Positions 7,640 to 15,904 of a stretch of 34,158 nucleotides of DNA are shown one piece after another; within the stretch, counting starts at the first letter, position 1, and each line of letters opens with the position of its first letter. Source of the stretch: Aminobacter carboxidus (GTDB lineage: Bacteria > Pseudomonadota > Alphaproteobacteria > Rhizobiales > Rhizobiaceae); the NCBI RefSeq assembly GCF_014863355.1, contig NZ_JACZEP010000023.1:1-34158 (forward strand), read 5' to 3'. Both the position numbers and the translations under genes were made by a program. The notes under the pieces are model-generated. The model did no database searches, had not been told where the DNA came from, and saw only the letters and a list, made by a program, of their open reading frames with translations.

Positions 7640-7667
7640 AAACTATCGCTGGCCAAGGTAAAGTCAA
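7640..7667 (-). promoter_or_regulatory. Candidate promoter of the riboswitch transcript
   Basis: On the minus strand TTGACT (7662-7667) and TAGTTT (7640-7645) are separated by 16 nt and end just before the aptamer. Position and spacing fit a sigma-70-type promoter, but the -10 match is modest. Confidence 0.4.
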
Positions 7668-7689
7668 GTTGCCATCGGGGACTATGCAG

Positions 7690-7716
7690 AAAGGCATCTG
7701 CATGAACTGCAGATGC
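7690..7716 (-). terminator. Likely terminator of the glycan/HprK-type operon
   Basis: A perfect 9-bp stem with a 5-nt loop (GCATCTGCA at 7694-7702 pairs with TGCAGATGC at 7708-7716). On the minus strand it is followed by CTTTCT, 45 nt after the stop of the nucleotidyltransferase gene and just before the riboswitch promoter. The T-tract is short. Confidence 0.5.
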
Positions 7717-7760
7717 TGCAAAGCAGACTGGACTGGCGGCACGGCGAATTGTTCTCGGCC

Positions 7761-9242
7761 TCAGCGAAGCGGCGACACGCTCACCGAAACGATCCGGAAC
7801 GGCACCGCGCCATAGGTGGAAACAGTCTGCTCATGCTCCCACTGGCGGAACTGCCGCGACGGCCGTGCCGAAAGCACCAGCGCGCCATCTGCCTGGTCGA
7901 CCCGGATTTTGCCTCGAAAGCGCAATGTCAGCCGGCCGCCTGACTTGCCGAGCTTGCGATAGCGCAGCCGGGCGAAATGGCATTCGCCGCCATTGAGCTC
8001 CATCTCGATGCGACGGCGCACCGGCGGCACATCCATTTGCACCACGATGTCGAGCTCGGCCTGGGCAGCGCCTGTCGCGGCCTGTGGCAACGGCAGTTGC
8101 TGCGACAGCGCCGGAGCCGCCGCCCCAACGCCATCGACCGCCTGGGTGCGGCGGCCATGCCACTCGACACCGGGCAGTTCGCGTTCGCGGACGGCGCGTT
8201 TCTTGCGCATGCGCAATTGCTTGGCGACGCCGCGCGACAGCCAGGTAAGGCCCTTGAAATCGGTCCGCGGCTTGGCCTGCAGCAGCGAAGCGATGCGCGA
8301 AGCCCCAGTGCGGTCGGCCATGCCGACCACCTGTTCCAGCACCTCTGATGGAACCGGCACCGCCATCTCGGCTTCGAGATAGCTCAGCGCCACCGCCGCC
8401 GGCACGGCCAGGTGGCGGCGGGCAACGATGTTGCCAAGCACGGACCAGTCGATGCTGCCGGCGCGGATCGCTGACGCCGTGTCGACCAGCCAGTCGCTGT
8501 GGGTATGGGCGTCGAGGCCGCCATGGCCGATCGCCAGCGTCACCCGGTCGGCGGCCGAAGGCACCAGCACGTCGAGACCGCTGAAGCTGGCCGGCGACGC
8601 CCGCTGCCACAAAGCAGCGTCATCCACCGCGTCGGCCTGCGACCAGTCATAGGCGACCTGGTGCAGGTCGATGTCGCCATAGCTGCCCTTGAAGAAGTTC
8701 ATCGACCGCACCGCCGCCAGCCGCGGCTTCAGATATTGCGGGCTGACCCCCGTCGACACCTGCCAGTCGCCATGGCGCAGCACGTCGAAGGCAGCCGCCA
8801 TGTGCTCGGGTCGCACCAATATGTCGATGTCATGCGCCACCCGGCCACGCTGCGCCGCCGGATCGACAGCGATGCGGCTCGCGCCCTTGAGCAGCATGAT
8901 CGGCACGCCGGCCTCAACGATGGCCTTCAAGGCCGGCTCGGCCTCGCGCATGGCCAGCCGCGATTTGGTCCACAGCATCTTCTGCAGGCCGGCAAGGCGC
9001 GGATAGGCCGCGTGTCCGGCCAGCGCCTTGCCGAAGCGGTCGGCGATGGCGGCAAGCAGCCGGTGCTCGCGAAACTCGACGGCGTCGATGTCGTTGGCGT
9101 CGAGCCACCGCAAGACCTGTGCCTGGGCAGCCTCGTGGTCCGGCAGCAGCACCGCCTTGAGCAAGCGGTCGAGACCGTTTGTCGGCCATGCCCAGCCATA
9201 GTCGGGAAAGCGCCGGCCGATGCGGCGTGACGTCGGCGCCAT
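7761..9242 (-). CDS. Nucleotidyltransferase family protein (NTP_transf_5-like)
   Basis: A 493-aa protein. The N-terminal two-thirds matches the uncharacterised NTP_transf_5 family: MLLKGASRIAVD (about 116-127) followed by RVAHDIDILVRPEH (134-147), whose D-x-D resembles the metal-binding aspartates of the polymerase-beta nucleotidyltransferase fold, and later LHQVAYDW. The last ~120 residues form a basic linker and then a beta-rich tail I do not recognise. Its ATG overlaps the stop of the upstream GT2 gene by one base (TGATG), making it the fifth gene of the PqqD/HprK operon. Proteins of this family recur beside HprK-like kinases and PqqD-like proteins; the target is unknown. Confidence 0.75.
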   Translation of the reverse strand: MAPTSRRIGRRFPDYGWAWPTNGLDRLLKAVLLPDHEAAQAQVLRWLDANDIDAVEFREHRLLAAIADRFGKALAGHAAYPRLAGLQKMLWTKSRLAMREAEPALKAIVEAGVPIMLLKGASRIAVDPAAQRGRVAHDIDILVRPEHMAAAFDVLRHGDWQVSTGVSPQYLKPRLAAVRSMNFFKGSYGDIDLHQVAYDWSQADAVDDAALWQRASPASFSGLDVLVPSAADRVTLAIGHGGLDAHTHSDWLVDTASAIRAGSIDWSVLGNIVARRHLAVPAAVALSYLEAEMAVPVPSEVLEQVVGMADRTGASRIASLLQAKPRTDFKGLTWLSRGVAKQLRMRKKRAVRERELPGVEWHGRRTQAVDGVGAAAPALSQQLPLPQAATGAAQAELDIVVQMDVPPVRRRIEMELNGGECHFARLRYRKLGKSGGRLTLRFRGKIRVDQADGALVLSARPSRQFRQWEHEQTVSTYGAVPFRIVSVSVSPLR

Positions 9243-9916
9243 CAGCCCTGCCCGGCATTCTTGAGCTTGCGCCGCAGCATCGCCATCCTTGCCACTTCGA
9301 GATAACCGCGGTCGCGCGCGGGATCACGGCCATAAGACATGCTGCCCGGCAGGATCCGCCGCAGCGCCAGCACCTCGTCGATCATGCCGAGCTGATGGCC
9401 GTCCTCGCGGGCGCGGCCGAGCCAGTCGACCATGTCGCCGCGGTTGCCGGGCGGATCGATCACCGGCCCGACCGCCAACGCCACCTCGCGGCGGACCAGC
9501 ATCGTCGTGCGCGACCAGCCCGGCCCGGCAGTGCCAGTGCCATCATCGGGTTGGCCATGCCTGAAGGTCCGCCACAGCGTGAACACGGCAGCCAGCTGCG
9601 GCGCCTGGTCCAGCCTGCGCAACTGCCGCTCGACCTTTTGTGGTAGCCACAGATCGTCGGCGTCGACGGTGGCGATCAAGGGTGCCGTCGCCAAAGCGAA
9701 GCCGCGTGTCGTAGCACTGCCCGGTCCGGCATTGTCCTGCCTGACATATCTGACTGGAATACCCGACTGCAGCACGGTTGCCTCGGTTTCGTCGCTCGAG
9801 CCATCGTCGACGACGATGATCTCGGCAGGCACGACACTCTGCGCGGCAACCGAGCGCAGCGTCTCGGCAATGGTGCGAGCGGCGTTCCAGGCCGGAATGA
9901 CGACGCTGTAGCTCAT
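9242..9916 (-). CDS. Family 2 glycosyltransferase
   Basis: A 224-aa GT-A fold glycosyltransferase: SVVIPAWNAARTIAETL at the N terminus, nucleotide-binding VVDDGS (35-40), and the metal-binding DxD as TVDADDLW (83-90). It likely transfers a sugar from a nucleotide donor during glycan assembly at the cytoplasmic face of the inner membrane. I chose the ATG at 9916 because family sequence starts there and it overlaps the previous stop by four bases (ATGA); a longer in-frame extension to 10264 only shadows the neighbouring gene. It is shorter than many GT2 enzymes and has no obvious membrane helix. Donor and acceptor are unknown. Confidence 0.88.
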   Translation of the reverse strand: MSYSVVIPAWNAARTIAETLRSVAAQSVVPAEIIVVDDGSSDETEATVLQSGIPVRYVRQDNAGPGSATTRGFALATAPLIATVDADDLWLPQKVERQLRRLDQAPQLAAVFTLWRTFRHGQPDDGTGTAGPGWSRTTMLVRREVALAVGPVIDPPGNRGDMVDWLGRAREDGHQLGMIDEVLALRRILPGSMSYGRDPARDRGYLEVARMAMLRRKLKNAGQG

Positions 9917-10674
9917 GGGCGCAGCGGCGCTCCATCGCCCGTTGGATGCGCCACCTGGATGAAACCGCGGAGGTCGCCGAGCGTCGGATCGGCCTTGCGT
10001 CGGCGCATCGATTTCTGCATCGCCTTGAGGAATTCGCGGCGCGACTCCGCGAGATTGCGGGTCAGGTTGTGCTCGTGGCGGCGGTAATAGAGCGCGATGG
10101 TGTCGGGAAAGACGAACCGGGCCCGCTGCTCGAAGATGCGAAACAGGAAGTCGGTGTCTTCGGACTGCGCCAGCTCCTCGTCGAAATCGCCGATCCGCTT
10201 GATCAGGCCGCGCCGGTAGATGCCGGCCGACAGATGCACGCCGCGAAAGATGCGGTCGTCGCATCCCGCCACCGGCTCCAGCGTCTCGTCGTCGATCTGG
10301 TCGACCATGCGCATGTAGGAATAGGTCAGCTCGAGCCCCGGGTCGGACCTGAAATGGGCCAGGTCGGCGGCGAAGCGCCCGACCGGCGAGATGTCGTCGG
10401 AATCGATGAAGGAGACGAATTCCGTGTCGTCTAAAAGCCGACGCAGGCCGGCGTTGCGCGCCCTGGTGACGCCTGTATTGGCCTGCGAAAACAGGCGGAT
10501 CGGCGCACCGTCGGCAATGAATGAGCGTACGACTTCGGCCGTGCCGTCGACCGAGCCGTCATCGATGACGATGATGTCGAACTCGGCTGCCTCGCGCTGG
10601 CGCAACACCGAGCGCAACGCCGAGCCGACATAGGTCTCGCGATTGTAGACGGGCAGCACGATGCCCAGCTTCAT
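9913..10674 (-). CDS. Family 2 glycosyltransferase
   Basis: A 253-aa GT2 enzyme: LGIVLPVYNRETYVGSALRS (3-22), IVIDDGSVDGTAEV with DDGS at 38-41, and the DxD motif in SFIDSDDISPVGRF (about 88-101). The C-terminal region (ALYYRRHEHNLTRN, followed by a basic tail) is typical of glycosyltransferases acting on saccharide or lipid acceptors. The start at 10674 overlaps the HprK-like kinase stop by four bases (ATGA); the open frame upstream to 11664 merely shadows that kinase. It is third in the operon and probably acts with the following GT2 on the same glycan. Confidence 0.88.
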   Translation of the reverse strand: MKLGIVLPVYNRETYVGSALRSVLRQREAAEFDIIVIDDGSVDGTAEVVRSFIADGAPIRLFSQANTGVTRARNAGLRRLLDDTEFVSFIDSDDISPVGRFAADLAHFRSDPGLELTYSYMRMVDQIDDETLEPVAGCDDRIFRGVHLSAGIYRRGLIKRIGDFDEELAQSEDTDFLFRIFEQRARFVFPDTIALYYRRHEHNLTRNLAESRREFLKAMQKSMRRRKADPTLGDLRGFIQVAHPTGDGAPLRP

Positions 10675-11726
10675 GGTCTGCCCCTGTCCAGAAACGCAGC
10701 GATCGTCTCCGCGATCTCTTCGCCGCGCGTGCCCAATGCCAGATTGTAGCACGGCAAACGACGCGTCAGTTCGCCAAAGAAACGAAACCCGCTTTCGCGT
10801 TCGCCCGGCATCTGCGCGATGCCCGACGGTGCCAGCGCCATCAGCGCGTCCTTGCGCGCCAGAGGCGTGATCGCGCTTAGCGGCGCACCCGAAATCCTGG
10901 GCACCAGCAGCGCAACGATGTCGAGCTGGTCGGCGACACCGCGCGGGCAGATATCCTGCACCCGGAACTGGTGTTTGCCTTGCCAGTTGAGCGGCCCCGG
11001 ATCGGGCAGCAACCGGGCAAGCCCGAGCCGGTCGAAACCCGCCTGATCCTGCTTCAGCGTCGTGAACAGCGGACGCGCCAGTGAACGGTCGCCGTCGAAT
11101 TCGACAACCACATAGTCGTCGCCGACACTGTCGAGCCCGGCAAGCAGGCCCGAGGCAACGGTGCCCGACTTGCCGGCGCCGCCCGCCCCGGCCAGCAGCA
11201 CGCCCTTGCCGCCCTTGCCAAGCGTTCCCGCATGCGTCAGTCGCATGCCGCGCGCGGCATATTCCCAATGCAGGAAGCAGCGCAGCGGTGCACCGAACTC
11301 CCATGGCGGGCAGCCGTCGGCGGACAGCATGAGCTGGACGCCCAGCCGTCTTTCGACATCGTAGAACTGCCAGTAGCTGAGATCGTGGAAATAGTGGCCG
11401 CGCAGGCCCACGGCCTCGAGCCGCTCGGCAAACATGTTCGGATGAAACAGCGCCTCGCCCCACTGCGCCGGCGGCGGGATCGAGCCGATGCCGGGATGGG
11501 CAAGGAAGACCCGGGCGGGCGTCGCCAGGTTCGCAACCGTCGAAGACGCCATGCCATGGGCAAGCGCAGTCGCCAGTTCGCCGTGATCGGAAAACACCTC
11601 GATCGCAAGGCCAGGCAGCTCGACCCGGCTTTTCCCAGGGAAGGCATCGGCATTTGCCTCGCACGCGGCAAAAAGCGCGCGCGCATAGTCGGCAAGACCG
11701 TCAAGGGTTACACGTCGCATCGGCAC
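10671..11726 (-). CDS. HprK-related kinase (HPr-rel-A type)
   Basis: A 351-aa protein related to the ATPase core of HPr kinase/phosphorylase. A P-loop, GVLLAGAGGAGKSG (175-188), is followed by SVGDDYVVVEF (200-210), a Walker-B-like acidic pair. The N-terminal ~170 residues are a separate domain rich in aromatic residues (FHDLSYWQFYDVE, WEFGAPLRCFLHWEY). It lacks an evident HPr substrate in the window, as expected for the 'HprK-related kinase A' group described beside PqqD-like proteins. The frame opens at a GTG (11726) with an ATG two codons later (11720); neither has a strong Shine-Dalgarno site. The 40-nt gap from the PqqD gene implies one operon. Its phosphoacceptor is unknown. Confidence 0.8.
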   Translation of the reverse strand: MPMRRVTLDGLADYARALFAACEANADAFPGKSRVELPGLAIEVFSDHGELATALAHGMASSTVANLATPARVFLAHPGIGSIPPPAQWGEALFHPNMFAERLEAVGLRGHYFHDLSYWQFYDVERRLGVQLMLSADGCPPWEFGAPLRCFLHWEYAARGMRLTHAGTLGKGGKGVLLAGAGGAGKSGTVASGLLAGLDSVGDDYVVVEFDGDRSLARPLFTTLKQDQAGFDRLGLARLLPDPGPLNWQGKHQFRVQDICPRGVADQLDIVALLVPRISGAPLSAITPLARKDALMALAPSGIAQMPGERESGFRFFGELTRRLPCYNLALGTRGEEIAETIAAFLDRGRP

Positions 11727-11766
11727 CTGAAGGCGGCAAGTGGGATCGAGACGCCGGAAACCGGCG

Positions 11767-12192
11767 CTACTGCTTCACTGCCGGCCAGCCGGCGGGCTCG
11801 TCGACATCGTGGATCGGATCGACCATGACCAGGTCGGCGAGTTCGTCGTGCATGTCGATCTTGAGCGCTTCGCGGGCTGCGGCCAGACGCTGCGCCAAAT
11901 CAGGCGACAATGCAGTGGATACGGCATCCGTCGCCGGCAAGAGCAGCCCGTATTCGGTCAGCCTGGCTATGAAGGCGTCAAGGTCGGCTGCAGAAAGCAG
12001 CCCGTCGCCGCAGGGCCGACCGACAAGGCTTGCCGGCGGAACCTGCGCGATCAGCGCTTCCCACACGCAGCTGCCGCTGTCGGAGAACCCGAAATACCTG
12101 CCGCTGGCGAGGTCGAGCACGACCGCGTCGCCATCGAAAGTCTCATAGACGATGTCGCTGTTTGCAACCGCGTAAATTGTTGAATACCCCAC
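11767..12192 (-). CDS. PqqD-family protein (HPr-rel-A-associated)
   Basis: A 141-aa protein whose N-terminal ~90 residues match PqqD-like peptide chaperones: VVLDLASGRYFGFSDSGSCVWEAL (strand-turn-strand and helix) and then a winged-helix-like segment, LSAADLDAFIARLTEYGLL. PqqD proteins present precursor peptides to radical SAM or other modifying enzymes, but no radical SAM enzyme or obvious precursor lies here. Translation probably starts at the GTG at 12192 with TAGGGTAGG upstream. It is the first gene of the operon that continues into the HprK-like kinase and two GT2 enzymes. The C-terminal ~50 residues are variable and charged. Confidence 0.78.
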   Translation of the reverse strand: MGYSTIYAVANSDIVYETFDGDAVVLDLASGRYFGFSDSGSCVWEALIAQVPPASLVGRPCGDGLLSAADLDAFIARLTEYGLLLPATDAVSTALSPDLAQRLAAAREALKIDMHDELADLVMVDPIHDVDEPAGWPAVKQ

Positions 12193-12392
12193 GCCTACCC
12201 TACCCCTAGGTTACTTCCGAAGAAAACCGCTTATCAAGCACACACTGATATAGCCAATAACCGCCTCGGGGGGCGCTGTCTATATGGTTGTAATTCAAAA
12301 CACAAAACTCGCGCCCAGATTGTTTTTGATGGTAATTCGCTGCCGCATTCCACGCCCTTCACCCCGCGGTAGGTCCATGCCATAGGTGATCA
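12193..12392. promoter_or_regulatory. Divergent promoter region, PqqD operon and GT-B gene
   Basis: These 200 bp separate two divergent genes and are clearly more AT-rich than the flanks (for example ATATGGTTGTAATTCAAAAC near 12282-12301 and TTGTTTTTGATGG near 12320-12332). The composition and layout fit back-to-back promoters. I could not assign -35/-10 boxes or find a small peptide gene with confidence. Confidence 0.5.
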
Positions 12393-13505
12393 GTGGATGG
12401 GCGGCTTGCGGGCGACATGCGACTGAAGAACAGATTGAGGCTGGCTTATCGGACCCATGTCCGCGCGGGGCCAGGCTTTGCGCCTGACGCCGCCCTGAGG
12501 GCCGGCGCCGAGCTGCGGATGGCAGCGGGCCGGCTGGACGATGGGTCCTGCCCGGTATTCTGCTCGTCGATGCTCAACCACGCGCCGCTCGGCGTTGCCA
12601 ACTATCTTGGCCCGCGCCTCGCCGGGCACCCTGCCCTGTTTCTTGTCTGGTTCACCTGGGCCATGCGCAAAGAAAGGCAGGTATTGCGGACGCTGGCCGC
12701 TGAGCGTCTCTATCGCCGCCGCTATCCCGAACATCGCTTCGTCTTCATGTGCAATGAACGCGAGGAAGTCGCGCTGTTTCGCGAAAACGGCTTGAACGCG
12801 CTGTTTTGCAGCCACAACGCGCTGGCCGACGAAGCGATCTTCAAGCCCGAGCCCGATGTCGAGCCGGTCTATGACGCGTTCTACAACGCCATGATGACCC
12901 CGTGGAAGCGCCGGCATCTGGCCCGGCTGGTGCCCCGTGCTGCCCATGTCTTCTATGAGTCGAGGCTGACCGGACGGCAAAAGACCGCCGAGCTGCTCGA
13001 CGAATTGAAGCGCCTGATGCCGGCGCACCATTTTCTCAATCCGCACGACGCGCACCGCATCGAAAAGCTCGGCTGGCAGGCGATCAACACGGTCATGGCG
13101 GCCAGTGCGACAGGTCTGTGCCTCTCGGCGGAGGAAGGTGCGATGTATGCCAGCATCGAATATCTGCTTGCCGGGCTGCCTGTCGTCTCCACGCCCTCCG
13201 TCGGTGGCCGCCATGTTTTCGGCACCCCCGAGACCTGGCTGACGGTGGAGCCCACGGAAGAAGCGGTCCGCGACGGCGTCGCCGAAATGCAGGCACGGAA
13301 TGTGCCGCGCGCGCATGTTCGCGCCATCACCCTTGCCAAGGTATACGAGCATCGCAAGCGGCTGCGCGCCTGTGTGCTGGTCGAGACGGACGGGCAGGTC
13401 GACCTGCCGGAGGACTATGGCGACGCCGTTTATCGCCGCCTCAACAACTGGCAGCGCGGCCTGGAGTTCGAGCGCCTGCTCATCGACGATTATCGAAAGG
13501 CGTGA
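12393..13505 (+). CDS. GT-B fold glycosyltransferase
   Basis: A 370-aa protein whose C-terminal half has the GT-B donor-site pattern: GLCLSAEEGAMYASIEYLLA (241-260), then GLPVVSTPSVGG (261-272), as in GT1/GT4 enzymes where the Glu contacts the nucleotide sugar. The N-terminal half is less typical: a basic start, then CSSMLNHAPLGVANYLGPRL and a segment with HPALFLVWFTWAM. The frame begins at a GTG (12393) with AGGTGA close upstream; an ATG at 12417 is a possible alternative. It is divergent from the PqqD/HprK/GT2 operon and probably serves the same glycan, though this is by proximity only. Confidence 0.75.
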   Translation: MDGRLAGDMRLKNRLRLAYRTHVRAGPGFAPDAALRAGAELRMAAGRLDDGSCPVFCSSMLNHAPLGVANYLGPRLAGHPALFLVWFTWAMRKERQVLRTLAAERLYRRRYPEHRFVFMCNEREEVALFRENGLNALFCSHNALADEAIFKPEPDVEPVYDAFYNAMMTPWKRRHLARLVPRAAHVFYESRLTGRQKTAELLDELKRLMPAHHFLNPHDAHRIEKLGWQAINTVMAASATGLCLSAEEGAMYASIEYLLAGLPVVSTPSVGGRHVFGTPETWLTVEPTEEAVRDGVAEMQARNVPRAHVRAITLAKVYEHRKRLRACVLVETDGQVDLPEDYGDAVYRRLNNWQRGLEFERLLIDDYRKA

Positions 13506-13539
13506 GATCGGCGATTTCGGTTTCAGCCATGGATCGACA

Positions 13540-13561
13540 AGCAGGCTGAAGGTTGCCTGCT
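13540..13561. terminator. Hairpin between convergent genes
   Basis: A 7-bp stem (AGCAGGC/GCCTGCT) with an 8-nt loop lies between the convergent GT-B and hydrolase genes and touches the hydrolase stop codon. There is no T-tract. It is a weak candidate bidirectional terminator. Confidence 0.35.
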
Positions 13562-14289
13562 CAGTTGCCAAGGCGCCGCCGCAACAGCTCACCCCATGTC
13601 AGCTGGTGATCGAACCGCCCGTCGCGCAGGAAGTTCAGCGTCTGGGCGATGACCAGCGGGTTGTTCATCATGAAGGTGTGGGTCGTCGGCAAGACGATAT
13701 GGTCGGCCATGCCTTCGAGCCTGGTGCTCTCCACCGAGACCTTGCCGTCATTGGGGCCGTCGAACATGGTCGACAGGATCGGGTTGGCCGTGCGATCGCC
13801 GGCGATGATGCCGAGTTCGAAATCCGCAGCACCCAGCTGGTTCGGAACGCTGTCGGGACCGGTACCGAGCTGCATGCCGGCGGGGCCGTTGAGCATTTCG
13901 AACAGTTTGAGGTCGCCCAGTGTGTCGACGACTTCCGAGCCGTGATTGGGCGGAGCGAGCATGACGACGCGGCCGAGATTTGCCGGCCGGTTGTCGCGCA
14001 GCCAGGCCCTGAGCAGGATGCCGCCCATCGAATGGGTGACGAAGTCGACCCTTGATGCCGCGCCGCACTTTGCCGCCGACGCCCCGACATGAGCAATCAG
14101 CTGGCCGATCGGCGCGTCTACCGAAGGATAGCTGTCATTGACCACAGTGTAGTAGCCCCTGGTAAGCGTTTCCTCCATCAGCAGGAACGACGCGTCGGAG
14201 CGCGCCAGCCCGTGCAGCAGAACGACGCAGTCCTGCGCCAGAGCAGTCGACGAAATCACCGATAGCAGCAGGGCGGACAACAGGCGCAT
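13561..14289 (-). CDS. Secreted alpha/beta hydrolase, lipase-like
   Basis: A 242-aa protein with a signal peptide ([19 protein letters not shown], cleavage near residue 19). It then has the alpha/beta hydrolase oxyanion motif LLHGLAR (24-30), the nucleophile elbow THSMGG with Ser about 87, an acidic residue in [10 protein letters not shown], and a C-terminal His in LPTTHTFMM. This is the layout of small secreted triacylglycerol lipases or esterases, acting in the periplasm or outside the cell. The ATG at 14289 is chosen because it begins the signal peptide; no strong Shine-Dalgarno site precedes it. It follows the small XRE-like gene by 64 bp and may be co-transcribed with it. The substrate is unknown. 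Confidence 0.82.
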   Translation of the reverse strand: MRLLSALLLSVISSTALAQDCVVLLHGLARSDASFLLMEETLTRGYYTVVNDSYPSVDAPIGQLIAHVGASAAKCGAASRVDFVTHSMGGILLRAWLRDNRPANLGRVVMLAPPNHGSEVVDTLGDLKLFEMLNGPAGMQLGTGPDSVPNQLGAADFELGIIAGDRTANPILSTMFDGPNDGKVSVESTRLEGMADHIVLPTTHTFMMNNPLVIAQTLNFLRDGRFDHQLTWGELLRRRLGN

Positions 14290-14353
14290 GAGCAAAGCTA
14301 ATCCGGATTGCCTGGCGGCCTCAAGGACGACGTCGCAAGGCAAGCAAGCCTCT

Positions 14354-14656
14354 TCAGGGAACGTCGTCGCTGGCCGCGGGCCCGCCCTCTCCTTCCAGCA
14401 TCGACAGTCTTTTGGTCACCGACCGGCTGAACTTCAGCCGCACGCCCGCGCCGTTGCCACCATCTTCAGGGATGAAGACGGCACCGTAGCGCTCCAGCGC
14501 CGCCTGCAGGGCACCGCGCGCATCATCGTCGGGAATGCTGATCTTGCGCTCGAAGGCCTCGATATCAGCTTCGTCGACGCTGGAAGCCACGGCAAGTCTT
14601 TGCCGGCTGATCTCCACCAGCGCCCGCGCCGCCTTACACATCGCTCCCGTCATCAT
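14354..14656 (-). CDS. Small XRE-like helix-turn-helix protein
   Basis: A 100-aa protein resembling the short XRE-type regulators common in rhizobia. [20 protein letters not shown] begins the helix-turn-helix; [12 protein letters not shown] takes the place of the recognition helix, and [24 protein letters not shown] is the typical C-terminal 'AAGVEFI..ENGGGPGVRL' motif of this group. AGGAGG eight bases upstream fixes the start at 14656. The recognition region is more acidic than usual, so DNA binding may be weak or altered. It lies upstream of the lipase-like gene on the same strand and could control it. Confidence 0.7.
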   Translation of the reverse strand: MMTGAMCKAARALVEISRQRLAVASSVDEADIEAFERKISIPDDDARGALQAALERYGAVFIPEDGGNGAGVRLKFSRSVTKRLSMLEGEGGPAASDDVP

Positions 14657-14829
14657 CGCTTGCGCCTCCTGGCCAAACACCAGTGATGGCAAATGACGGG
14701 CCGCCTGTCACCCCACCAGGCAGCAGCCGAAGAAAGCGAGCACGCGACGCCCTGACCCGTCGTCGAGGGCGCACGCCTTGCCCGAGGCAGCATTCCGCCG
14801 ACCCTAGCCGACAGGATGCTGGAGATTCC
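14657..14829. other. Intergenic region, no gene seen
   Basis: Between the XRE-like gene start and repeat copy A. It should hold the promoter of the XRE-like gene (minus strand). Open frames here are short and have no recognisable family or good ribosome-binding site. Confidence 0.4.
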
Positions 14830-14925
14830 GCTTTTCTTCGAAACGCGGAATCTCTCTATCTTCTTGTTTTTGCGCAATTCTCAGGGAAAACCGCTACGCA
14901 CTTTTCCTGGAATTGCTTCTAGGCT
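14830..14925. repeat. MITE-like repeat, copy A
   Basis: This ~96-bp segment matches the reverse complement of 33355-33450 with only scattered differences. Shared stretches include GGAATCTCTCTATCTTCTTG (14847-14866) and ACCGCTACGCACTTTTCCTG (14890-14909). It lies in the 3' region of the DUF1684 operon. One terminal repeat has degenerated relative to copy B. Confidence 0.88.
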
Positions 14926-14941
14926 GCCGGCCACCGGCAGC
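14923..14941 (-). terminator. Hairpin downstream of DUF1684 gene
   Basis: An 8-bp perfect stem with a 3-nt loop (GCTGCCGG-CCA-CCGGCAGC), 33 bases after the DUF1684 stop. It lacks a T-tract but is well placed to end the seven-gene operon. Confidence 0.45.
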
Positions 14942-14974
14942 GCGTGGTGAACCGTCTCACGCCGCGCCGCTTGT

Positions 14975-15847
14975 TCAGGCCTTGTAGGTCATGGTCCTGA
15001 CCACGTCCCGCGCCGGGCGTTTTTCGCCGGCGAGCACCTCGAAGTCGAGCTGGTTCTCGCGCGGCACCAGTGGACAGGTGACGAAGTTGGTGAAGGCGCA
15101 TGGCAGCGCCACGGCATAGTTGAAATCGATCCAGTCGATGCGGCTGTTGCTGGCGTCGGTGAACTGCAGTTCGATGACGCGGCCAGCACCATAGGTGACG
15201 GGGCCGCTGGTCTTGTCGCGGACATGGGCCACCGGCTGCACGCCTGTTGCCGTGTCCTTGCCGATCAGCTCGATGCTGTAGCTCTTGCCGTGATGCTCGA
15301 AGGTGAAGGTGCCGATGCGCGGCGTCGATTCACGCACGCCGGCTTCCACCGTTTCCGCCTCGTATTCGGTAAGCGCGGTCGGCGTATAGACGCCTGCAAT
15401 ACGCCAAGCGGGATCGTAGTCGAAGGCGCTGACGCCAGCTTCTTCCACCGATGTCGCCACCCTGGGATCGCGCACCCGCACACCGTACAGCGACTTGCCG
15501 TCATTTTTGCTGCGCAGGATCGCTTCGACCTCGTTGACGCCGAAATAGACCGGCTCGCTCTGGCCATGGCCATAGGTCTGGTTGCGGCCCGGAATGATCT
15601 CGACTGTTTCGGTCGGGTACTTGCCATTGACCGAAAGGTTCGGTCCCGACGCCGGCGGCGTGAACATGACCCGACCGTCGTCAACCGACCAGGTGCCGGG
15701 GAGCAGGTCGAAACCGACGTCCTTGTCGTTCGCTTCGAGCCAGTACTGGGCCACCAGCGAGGTCCAGCCATAGGGCCGGAACATCTTGGCGACATGGGCG
15801 TAGCGCCATTCACGCCACTGGCCTTCCAAATGTTCTCTTGTGGGCAT
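14975..15847 (-). CDS. DUF1684 domain protein
   Basis: A 290-aa protein. The C-terminal region carries the DUF1684 hallmark: IDWIDFNYAVALPCAFT (DFN...PCAF), FVTCPLVPRENQL, then VLAGEKRP; the preceding TYGAGRVIELQFTD also fits. The family has no established function. The ATG at 15847 has GGGAG upstream; an earlier in-frame start at 15889 is less likely. No signal peptide or membrane helix is seen, so it is probably cytoplasmic. It is the last gene of the operon with the ABC importer, GntR regulator, Ldh_2-like protein and BAAT-type hydrolase, 57 bp after the hydrolase stop, which suggests work on the same imported compound. Confidence 0.82.
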   Translation of the reverse strand: MPTREHLEGQWREWRYAHVAKMFRPYGWTSLVAQYWLEANDKDVGFDLLPGTWSVDDGRVMFTPPASGPNLSVNGKYPTETVEIIPGRNQTYGHGQSEPVYFGVNEVEAILRSKNDGKSLYGVRVRDPRVATSVEEAGVSAFDYDPAWRIAGVYTPTALTEYEAETVEAGVRESTPRIGTFTFEHHGKSYSIELIGKDTATGVQPVAHVRDKTSGPVTYGAGRVIELQFTDASNSRIDWIDFNYAVALPCAFTNFVTCPLVPRENQLDFEVLAGEKRPARDVVRTMTYKA

Positions 15848-15904
15848 GTTCGTCTCCCTTTCGAAGAATTCAGCTGTCTGCTTGCGCATCGGGGTTAGAT
15901 GGAC

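Noticed and set aside
14653-14877. 74-codon minus-strand frame in the repeat-bearing intergenic region
   Set aside because: It runs through the dispersed repeat, lacks a ribosome-binding site and resembles no protein.
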